Assembly (NCBI RefSeq): GCF_008727795.1
Contig: NZ_CP044222.1
Span: forward strand, 682,001-746,000
DNA from: Nitrincola iocasae
GTDB lineage: Bacteria; Pseudomonadota; Gammaproteobacteria; Pseudomonadales; Balneatricaceae
Direction: 5' to 3'
Length of the DNA: 64,000 nucleotides
Within the stretch, counting starts at the first letter, position 1. Each line of letters begins with the position of its first letter. The notes under the pieces are model-generated. The model was not told the DNA's origin and did no database searches. It worked only from the letters and a program-made list of their open reading frames with translations. This document shows, piece by piece, positions 58,641-64,000 of this stretch. The translations under genes were made by a program, and so were the position numbers.

Positions 58641-58940
58641 ATGGACAAACCAACCGCGCCACGGCTTTCCGGCCTCGGGCTGATCGTCATGCTGCTCAGC
58701 ATGGCCATCATCTGGATGAGCCCCTTCCAGCTGATGGTAACCCTCTATAAGCTGAGCGTTGTCACCCTTGGTGGCTGGCTGGGCTACTGGCTAGACCGCT
58801 GGATTTTCCCGTATGCACGCCCACACATGGTGTTGCCAGGTGGAGAGCATACGGAACTAGCACCCAACGCCTGCTGGTACATGCTACGCCGAGCAATCAT
58901 CGTGGGTGCAACTATCCTTGCCGTGGCGATGGGAGCATAG
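58641..58940 (+). CDS. Putative phage holin, 2/3-TM type
   Basis: A 99-residue membrane protein with three hydrophobic segments (about residues 10-27, 30-50 and 83-98) and short charged ends. Position directly before the lytic transglycosylase and spanins supports a holin, and it resembles the putative holins of BcepMu-type phages. The start at 58641 follows the hairpin described at 58574-58633, with no other ribosome site. It is first gene of the rightward late operon. Confidence 0.78.
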   Translation: MDKPTAPRLSGLGLIVMLLSMAIIWMSPFQLMVTLYKLSVVTLGGWLGYWLDRWIFPYARPHMVLPGGEHTELAPNACWYMLRRAIIVGATILAVAMGA

Positions 58941-58941
58941 C

Positions 58942-59556
58942 ATGCGTTCCCTGGCTATGATTCTGTGCCTGCTGTTGCTACTGGTTGCTTGTCAGCCAGC
59001 ACAGGCTCAGATCCCTCACAGTGCGCACCAGTACCGCAACGACCTGACTCGTCAAGCGCGACTGATCTGGGGGCTGAATGCGCCGGTTGCATTGTTTGCG
59101 GCACAAGTGCATCAAGAAAGTGCCTGGAACGTGCGTGCTGTCAGTCCGGTTGGTGCTAAGGGGCTGGCTCAGTTTATGCCAGCAACAGCCGCATGGATGC
59201 CGGATATCGACCGATCACTGGCCAATCCGCAACCATTCAACCCCACATGGTCGTTCAGAGCGCTGGCCCGTTACAACTATTGGCACTTTCAGCGCATTAA
59301 GGCCGACACCGACTGTGACCGTTGGGCGTTCACGCTCAGCGCATACAACGGCGGGTTGGGCTGGGTGCTGAGAGACAAGGCTCGTGCAGCAGAAAACGGC
59401 GATAGTCGGTGGCTCTATTGGGATCATACCGAGCGCTACAACGCCGGACGATCTGCCGCCAACTTCCGTGAAAACCGCGACTACGTACAGCGCATCATCC
59501 ACCGCCACCAGTCTCACTACGCAACATGGGGGCCAAGTGTATGCGCCTCTCACTGA
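58942..59556 (+). CDS. Phage lytic transglycosylase (SLT domain), exported
   Basis: The ATG at 58942 (MRSLAMILCLLLLLVACQPA) starts a signal peptide with a lipobox-like LLVAC, so the protein may be lipid-anchored or released slowly. The 204-residue protein has the SLT core: ALFAAQVHQESAWNVRAVSPVGAKGLAQFMP (near residues 48-78, catalytic Glu in HQESAWN) and LSAYNGGLGWVLRDK near 130. It cleaves peptidoglycan for lysis. The spanin gene overlaps its 3' end. Confidence 0.9.
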   Translation: MRSLAMILCLLLLLVACQPAQAQIPHSAHQYRNDLTRQARLIWGLNAPVALFAAQVHQESAWNVRAVSPVGAKGLAQFMPATAAWMPDIDRSLANPQPFNPTWSFRALARYNYWHFQRIKADTDCDRWAFTLSAYNGGLGWVLRDKARAAENGDSRWLYWDHTERYNAGRSAANFRENRDYVQRIIHRHQSHYATWGPSVCASH

Positions 59557-59933
59557 CGCTGCTTGTAGGTGGTGCTGCGCTGCTGTTTGTCAGCGCGTCG
59601 CACTGGTTTGCATGGCAGGCTGGCCATCAGCAGGCACAAGCAGAATGCCAAGCCGCCAATGCTGACTCAGCCCGCACGGCGCTAGATCAGCTGGCAGAGA
59701 TGGCTCAGGAAGCGCATGCAGCCAGCAAGCTGATATACAGCGCACAGCAAGCGCGAGACCGAATTGATCGGCAGACAACACAGGAGTTGCAGAATGTACT
59801 CGCTCAAACGGCTCATATGCGTGCTCATTGTGAGTACAGCAACGACATCATGCGGCTCGTTGACGATGCCAGAGCACGTGCCGCCGCAGCCGCTTCCGGC
59901 GGCACTGGTGCTGCCGTGCCCGGAGCCAATTGA
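59541..59933 (+). CDS. Rz-like inner-membrane spanin
   Basis: A 130-residue type II membrane protein. The ATG at 59541 (MRLSLTLLVGGAALLFVSAS) begins with one N-terminal TM helix, followed by a periplasmic coiled coil (AQAECQAANADSARTALDQLAEMAQEAHAAS). It is expected to pair with the lipoprotein encoded in another frame inside its 3' half to fuse inner and outer membranes at lysis. It overlaps the transglycosylase end by 16 bp. Confidence 0.82.
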   Translation: MRLSLTLLVGGAALLFVSASHWFAWQAGHQQAQAECQAANADSARTALDQLAEMAQEAHAASKLIYSAQQARDRIDRQTTQELQNVLAQTAHMRAHCEYSNDIMRLVDDARARAAAAASGGTGAAVPGAN

Positions 59934-60054
59934 GCGCAGGGGTAGCCATGCTGACGATGCCGTCGAAGCTTTGAAAATTTTGTACGACCAATACGGCAAA
60001 TGTGCCGGGGAAAAGGTCGATTTAATTAACTGGATAATGGAGCGCAGGCCGTGA
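59794..60054 (+). CDS. Rz1-like outer-membrane spanin lipoprotein, nested in another frame
   Basis: An 86-residue lipoprotein starting at the ATG at 59794 (MYSLKRLICVLIVSTATTSC). The signal peptide ends in a Cys (about residue 20), followed by a Pro-rich mature region (MPEHVPPQPLPAALVLPCPEP). It starts inside the Rz gene in another frame and extends 121 bp beyond it, a classical overlapping Rz/Rz1 pair. The C-terminal extension (ALKILYDQYGKCAGEKVDLI) is longer than in lambda Rz1. Confidence 0.8.
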   Translation: MYSLKRLICVLIVSTATTSCGSLTMPEHVPPQPLPAALVLPCPEPIERRGSHADDAVEALKILYDQYGKCAGEKVDLINWIMERRP

Positions 60055-60272
60055 CAGATATAGTCGACCACGCCTCTGAGCGAGAGCAACAACAAAGGGA
60101 TCAGGCGCTGGCTAGGCGCGTCGTATTCGAACCAATGCAAGATGTGTTCGATGGCGTTGTGTACTGCATCGACTGTGGTGATCAGATCAGCCAAGAACGG
60201 CTTGCAGCGAAACCTAACGCCGCCCGTTGCATCCACTGCCAAACAACCTGGGAGCGACGCAATGGAAATTGA
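60051..60272 (+). CDS. TraR/DksA-type zinc-finger protein
   Basis: A 73-residue protein. A helical N-terminus (HASEREQQQRDQALARRVVFE) is followed by a C4 zinc finger CIDCG-x-...-CIHC near residues 39-64, characteristic of TraR/DksA C-terminal domains. TraR mimics DksA plus ppGpp on RNA polymerase, and phage versions may redirect host transcription. The GTG start at 60051 overlaps the Rz1 stop by 4 bp. It also overlaps the next gene by 11 bp. Confidence 0.85.
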   Translation: MTDIVDHASEREQQQRDQALARRVVFEPMQDVFDGVVYCIDCGDQISQERLAAKPNAARCIHCQTTWERRNGN

Positions 60273-60570
60273 TTACAGCGCCTGGCGTTTTTGGTTTTCG
60301 GTCCTGCAATGGATCATCACCCTCGGGGTTGCTCTATACGTCGCCGTTGACCGCGTGCGCAACGACCACAGAACAGTGATATCAGAAACCAAAAAGGACA
60401 TTGACGGTATCAGCAAGCGTGTAACACGCGTTGAAGAGGCCTTGGCTCACATGCCCACGCATGAAGATGTATCACAGCTGCGCAGTGAAATGTCCGCTGT
60501 GAAGGCGCAGATGGAGACCGCAACTATGACATTGCGTCGCATCGAAGACTATTTACTGAACAAGAAGTGA
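60262..60570 (+). CDS. DUF2730 family phage protein
   Basis: A 102-residue protein starting at the ATG at 60262 (MEIDYSAWRFWFSVLQWIIT). One N-terminal membrane helix (about residues 9-29) is followed by a coiled coil (VRNDHRTVISETKKDIDGISKRVTRVEEALAHMP and QMETATMTLRRIEDYL). This is the DUF2730 layout, found in Mu-like phages between lysis and packaging genes. Function unknown. Confidence 0.82.
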   Translation: MEIDYSAWRFWFSVLQWIITLGVALYVAVDRVRNDHRTVISETKKDIDGISKRVTRVEEALAHMPTHEDVSQLRSEMSAVKAQMETATMTLRRIEDYLLNKK

Positions 60571-60577
60571 GGATGCC

Positions 60578-60874
60578 ATGACTTATCAAGAAGAACGAGA
60601 GCAACACCAGCGCCTGTGCATCCTGCGCACGCTCAATGAGCAGACTGGATATCGCGCCAACGAGTCGTTTCTGATGGACGTGCTGAGCCGCTATGCGCTG
60701 GACCTGTCTCGTGATGCGCTCCGTACCCAGCTTGCCTGGCTGGCTGAACAGCGTCTGATCACTACAGAACAACTGGGCAGCACTACCATCGCCAGTATCA
60801 CCCAGCGTGGTCAAGATGTATCAAGGGGTCTGGCTACGTTGCCAGGCATTAAGCGTCCGTCTGCAGGAGCCTGA
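60578..60874 (+). CDS. Winged-helix phage protein (VpaChn25_0724 family)
   Basis: A 98-residue winged-helix protein (RLCILRTLNEQTGYRANESFLMDVLSRYALDLSRDALRTQLAWLAEQRLITTE, about residues 12-66). The family is found in Mu-like phages directly before the small terminase gene, as here. It may help terminase bind DNA or regulate late genes; neither is shown. The ribosome site is GTGAGGATGCC upstream of the ATG. Confidence 0.8.
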   Translation: MTYQEEREQHQRLCILRTLNEQTGYRANESFLMDVLSRYALDLSRDALRTQLAWLAEQRLITTEQLGSTTIASITQRGQDVSRGLATLPGIKRPSAGA

Positions 60875-60875
60875 C

Positions 60876-61448
60876 ATGACAAAAGTCACGCGAGGCCGAC
60901 GTTCCAAGATTGACCTGCTGCCAGCCCCTGTCCGGAAATCCCTGGATGAAATGCTGCGCAACGGTAAGTGGACACAAGCCGAGATCCTGGACGCCATCAA
61001 TGAAGTCATTGAAGAGCACGGGCTGCCCGAAGAGCAGAAACTGTCCCGCTCCGGTTTGAACCGCTACGCCACCGAGATGGAGCAGATCGGCAAGGATCTA
61101 CGCGAACTGCGTGAGCAGACCAGTGCACTGGTGGCCGATCTGGGCGAAGCCCCCCAGGGTGAAACCACCAAACTGATATTGGAGATTGCCCGCACCCAGC
61201 TGTTCAAAGCCATGCGTGACCAGATGCTTAACCCGGAAGAGTCAGTCGATATCGGCATGCTGAAAGATGCGATGCTGGCCGCTCAGCGCCTGGAATCCAC
61301 TGCCATGAATGCCCACAAGCGTGAGAAAGAGATCCGTCAGGCATTCGCTGAAGAAGCCGCTGCCGCCGCTGAAACCGTGGGCAAGGCGCAGGGCTTAACC
61401 GCTGAAAGCGTGTCACAGATCAAGCAGCAGATACTGGGGATTGTATGA
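60876..61448 (+). CDS. DUF3486 protein, small-terminase-like (Mu gp27)
   Basis: The ATG at 60876 (MTKVTRGRRSKIDLLPAPVR) is preceded by GCAGGAG. The 190-residue helical protein has RSKIDLLPAPVRKSLDEMLRNGKWTQAEILDAINEVI near residues 8-44, a DNA-binding helix-turn-helix expected in small terminase subunits, and a helical C-terminus (AFAEEAAAAAETVGKAQGL). It precedes the large terminase by a 4-bp overlap and should recognise phage DNA for headful packaging. Confidence 0.88.
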   Translation: MTKVTRGRRSKIDLLPAPVRKSLDEMLRNGKWTQAEILDAINEVIEEHGLPEEQKLSRSGLNRYATEMEQIGKDLRELREQTSALVADLGEAPQGETTKLILEIARTQLFKAMRDQMLNPEESVDIGMLKDAMLAAQRLESTAMNAHKREKEIRQAFAEEAAAAAETVGKAQGLTAESVSQIKQQILGIV

Positions 61449-63013
61449 ACCTCCAACAAACCGCCATCAGTCAAGCTGTCGCCACCAGTCTCGCAGATCT
61501 ACAACAGTTCAGCGCAGACGAAGTGCTGCTCGGTTATCAGAAGCGTTGGATTGCAGATGACTCACCATTAAAGATTCATCAGAAGTCACGCCGTACAGGT
61601 ATTACCTGGGCAGAGGCGGCTGATGCAACGCTGTGTGCCGGTGCCGCAAAGAGCGAGGGCGGTTGCAATCACTTCTATGTTGGCTCAAACAAAGAGATGG
61701 CACGGGAGTTTATCGACGCGGTGGCTATGTGGGCCAGAGCGTTTGACCGTGCGGCTGGCGAGATCCAGGAGGAAGTACTCCAGGACGACGACAAAGATAT
61801 CCTCACCTTCGTGGTCTACTTTGCCAGCGGCTTTAAAGTGCAAGCGCTCAGCTCCAACCCCAGCAACCTGCGCGGTATGCAAGGGAACGTCACAATCGAT
61901 GAGGCCGCTTTCCATGATCGTCTTGCTGAAGTACTAAAAGCTGCGTTGGCACTGACCATGTGGGGTTCAAAGGTTCGCCTGATCAGCACCCACAACGGCA
62001 TCGACAACCTGTTTAATCAACTCATCCAGGACAGCCTAGCCGGGCGCAAGCGCTACAGCATTCATACAACCACGCTAGACGACGCTTGTGCTGATGGTCT
62101 CTACCGTCGTATCTGCCAAATAACGCGCAAAGAATGGACACAGGAAGCCGAAGACAAGTGGAAAGCAGATCTGCTTAAAGATACCGCCACTGAAGAGGAC
62201 GCCCTGGAAGAGTACTACTGCGTACCCAAACAAGGCGGTGGTGCCTACATCCCGCGTGGCCTGATCGAGCGGGCCATGCGTCCAGACATTCCTATTCTGC
62301 GTTATGAGGCCCCAGGCGATTTCACCCAGTGGAGCCAGGCACAGCGCGAAGCCGAAATGAAAGCCTTCTGTTATGAGGAAATAGCGCCACACCTGGCCGA
62401 GCTGAACCCAGAACTCAATCATGTCTTCGGTGAAGACTTTGCCCGCAGTGGTGACCTGACCGTACTGTCCCCCGGCATGATCATGAAAGACACCCGGATC
62501 CGCACGGCGTTCCTGGTGGAGTTACGCAACCTGACCTACGAACAACAGCGCCAGGTGGTGTTCTACATCATGGATGGCCTGCCGCGATTGATTGGCGCGT
62601 CCTTTGATGCTACGGGTAACGGTGGCTATCTGGCTGAACAGGCGGCACTAAAATACGGCACCGAGCTGGTGGAACAAGTGCAGCTCAGCCTCAACTGGTA
62701 CCGGGAATGGATGCCCAAGTTCAAGGCCAAGTTTGAAGATGCCGATATCGAGATCCCCAAAAACGATGACGTGTTGACAGACCTGCGCAAAATCCAGATG
62801 AATCGGGGTGTGCCCCAGATCGAGAAAGGCAGTGGTAAAGGGGCTGACGGTAAACAGCGCCATGGGGATGCAGCCGTGGCGCTGTGCATGATGGTACGTG
62901 CAAGCTATATGGAAGGTGCACCTATCGAATTTATGGCGCTACCGAATCGACGCGCCGACTCAACCGATGCCGACGACGACAACTTTAACAGCTACAAAGG
63001 CGGTGCCTGGTAA
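61445..63013 (+). CDS. Large terminase subunit (Mu gp28-like)
   Basis: The ATP-driven DNA packaging motor and nuclease. The 522-residue protein has an adenine-binding Q-type region LLGYQKRWIADDSPLKIHQKSRRTGITWAEA near residues 28-58 (Walker A-like), TIDEAAFHDRL near 150 (Walker B with catalytic Glu), RLISTHNGIDN near 178 (coupling motif), and a nuclease domain with FGEDFARSGDLTVLSP near 329 and IGASFDATGNGGYLAEQAA near 382. The C-terminus has KGADGKQRHGDAAVALCM near 475. Confidence 0.92.
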   Translation: MNLQQTAISQAVATSLADLQQFSADEVLLGYQKRWIADDSPLKIHQKSRRTGITWAEAADATLCAGAAKSEGGCNHFYVGSNKEMAREFIDAVAMWARAFDRAAGEIQEEVLQDDDKDILTFVVYFASGFKVQALSSNPSNLRGMQGNVTIDEAAFHDRLAEVLKAALALTMWGSKVRLISTHNGIDNLFNQLIQDSLAGRKRYSIHTTTLDDACADGLYRRICQITRKEWTQEAEDKWKADLLKDTATEEDALEEYYCVPKQGGGAYIPRGLIERAMRPDIPILRYEAPGDFTQWSQAQREAEMKAFCYEEIAPHLAELNPELNHVFGEDFARSGDLTVLSPGMIMKDTRIRTAFLVELRNLTYEQQRQVVFYIMDGLPRLIGASFDATGNGGYLAEQAALKYGTELVEQVQLSLNWYREWMPKFKAKFEDADIEIPKNDDVLTDLRKIQMNRGVPQIEKGSGKGADGKQRHGDAAVALCMMVRASYMEGAPIEFMALPNRRADSTDADDDNFNSYKGGAW

Positions 63014-64000
63014 TGACTAAACTAATCGACCACCGGGGCAATCCGATCCCCTGGCCCAGCGAACAGCAACTGCAGACTGATGAATCCAAACTGGGCCACC
63101 TAAAGCAACACTTTGCCGAGCACCCATCCAGTGGACTAACGCCGGTGCGGCTGGCAGCAATCCTTCGTGATGCTGAGCAAGGCAATCTGATCAGTCAGTG
63201 TGAGCTGGCAGAGGATCTCGAAGAGAAAGACGGACACATATTCAGTGAGCTGCAAAAGCGCAAGCTGGCCATGCTCAATCTGACGGGCCGTGTGGCACCA
63301 CCCCGAAACGCTAGCGAGCAAGAAAAGAAGGATGCCGCCTGGGTGCAGGAGCTGCTGGACGAGATGCCCGACTTTGATGACCTGGTGCTGGACATGGCCG
63401 ATGGTGTGCTGAAAGGGTTCAGCAACATTGAGCTGGAGTGGCAGCGTGCAGGTAATGACTGGTTTCTCGGTCAGGCCCACTATCGTCCCCAGAGCTGGTT
63501 CCAGTTGCACCCCGATGATCGTAATCAAATTGTACTGCGTGATGGTAGTGCCAAGGGTGCTGAGCTGCAATCCTTCGGCTGGGTGCGCCACATCCACCGC
63601 TCACGCTCCGGCTATCCAGGGCGTAATGGTTTAGCGCGAATATTGTCCTGGCCGTACCTATTTAAGAACTACAGCGTTAGAGATTTAGCCGAGTTTCTGG
63701 AGATCTATGGCCTGCCACTTCGCCTGGGCAAATACCCCAGTGGTGCCAGCGATAAAGAAAAGTCCACATTGCTGCAGGCGGTGATGAGCATCGGTCACAA
63801 TGCCGGTGGCATTATCCCCAAAGGCATGGAGATCGACTTCCAGGAAGCGGCCAAAGGCGCGGCTGATCCATTTGAGGTGATGATCAACTGGTGTGAACGC
63901 ACCCAGTCCAAAGCGATTCTCGGCGGCACGCTGACCAGTCAGGCCGATGGCAAAAGCAGCACCAATGCCCTGGGCAATGTACACAATGAGATCCGCCAGG
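63013..64000 (+). CDS. Portal protein, DUF935 (Mu gp29-like), cut by window edge
   Basis: Starts at the ATG at 63013, overlapping the terminase stop by one base, and stays open to the window end (329 codons visible). It begins MTKLIDHRGNPIPWPSEQQL and contains LAAILRDAEQGNLISQCELAEDLEEKDGHIFSELQKRK, the LPLRLGKYPSGASDKEKSTLLQAV segment and CERTQSKAILGGTLTSQADG. These match the DUF935 portal family of Mu-like phages. It should form the dodecameric entry for DNA in the capsid vertex. The C-terminal part is missing only because the window ends. Confidence 0.9.
   Translation, partial: MTKLIDHRGNPIPWPSEQQLQTDESKLGHLKQHFAEHPSSGLTPVRLAAILRDAEQGNLISQCELAEDLEEKDGHIFSELQKRKLAMLNLTGRVAPPRNASEQEKKDAAWVQELLDEMPDFDDLVLDMADGVLKGFSNIELEWQRAGNDWFLGQAHYRPQSWFQLHPDDRNQIVLRDGSAKGAELQSFGWVRHIHRSRSGYPGRNGLARILSWPYLFKNYSVRDLAEFLEIYGLPLRLGKYPSGASDKEKSTLLQAVMSIGHNAGGIIPKGMEIDFQEAAKGAADPFEVMINWCERTQSKAILGGTLTSQADGKSSTNALGNVHNEIRQ

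Larger units (their letters stand above)
46265..64000. mobile_element. Mu-like transposable prophage (BcepMu-type layout), left end to window edge
   Basis: Hallmarks are a D-D(35)E transposase, an AAA ATPase target-selector, GemA/gp16, Mor, DUF3164, phage HU, then lysis genes, DUF2730, DUF3486, a gp28-like terminase and a gp29-like portal. The early module is transcribed leftward and ends at the left end; the late module is transcribed rightward. The proposed left terminus is TGG at 46265, just inside draT. The right end and the structural genes beyond the portal are outside the window. No disrupted phage gene was seen, so the element may be intact. Confidence 0.9.

Noticed and set aside
1..64000. 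CRISPR arrays, tRNA or rRNA genes
   Set aside because: No spaced short repeats, cloverleaf-like sequences or rRNA segments were noticed on reading; a tRNAscan or covariance search was not possible here.

Overview
The window reads as a gammaproteobacterial chromosome of moderate GC content. About 46 kb is ordinary housekeeping and biosynthetic sequence, and the last 17.7 kb is a Mu-like transposable prophage that continues past the right edge. Gene content and order (accB-accC beside aroQ, mpl-ubiX, trpG-trpD-trpC followed by an OsmC gene, bioB-F-H-C-D, guaB-guaA beside xseA), together with a draT-type gene of nitrogen-fixing bacteria, suggest a marine Oceanospirillales-type organism. The genus cannot be fixed from sequence alone.

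Host region (1-46.26 kb). Left to right: fatty-acid initiation (accC, accB) with aroQ; an orphan ParA-type ATPase; nucleotide salvage (hpt, upp, a uracil permease); ppa and fbp; a tight rightward run mpl-ubiX-tsaB-uppP-rsmJ; plsB and slyX; a membrane-anchored cold-shock-domain protein converging on an M48 lipoprotein protease; trpG-trpD-trpC-osmC; the rpsF-rpsR-(membrane protein)-rplI ribosomal operon followed by dnaB; trmO-bioA; a LOG-family enzyme; a DUF3087 membrane protein; a 570-bp intergenic stretch holding two nested palindromic elements; a D-malate/tartrate dehydrogenase with a divergent LysR regulator; a glycine-zipper lipoprotein, a PHB-depolymerase-like esterase and a 51-residue DUF3096 membrane protein; an ABC exporter and comF; the biotin operon bioB-bioF-bioH-bioC-bioD; a SprA-related protein; an alpha/beta hydrolase with xseA; guaB and guaA.

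Prophage (about 46,265 to beyond 64,000). It lies in the 5' part of a draT gene (dinitrogenase-reductase ADP-ribosyltransferase). The draT catalytic motifs survive, but its N-terminus is replaced by phage DNA. The early module runs leftward: a Ner-like regulator, small regulators, a DDE transposase with D-D(35)E spacing, an AAA ATPase target selector, DUF3164, a phage HU, DUF2786, GemA/gp16, and Mor at the extreme left end. The late module runs rightward: holin, lytic transglycosylase, nested Rz/Rz1 spanins, a DksA-like zinc finger, DUF2730, a winged-helix protein, DUF3486, the large terminase and the portal. This divergent layout resembles BcepMu-type phages rather than Mu. Between the modules sit the repressor, a companion gene sharing a short G-x-x-N-R-V-A-G-R-D-Y motif with it, and an AT-rich cargo block of a PH-domain membrane protein, a secreted DUF2845 protein and two unrecognised genes.

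The most notable items are the draT interruption, the shared repressor/partner motif, a long hairpin that buries the start signal of the late operon, twin CCAAACGGTTTGG palindromes in front of the cargo block, and the nested palindromic elements near 27.3 kb.
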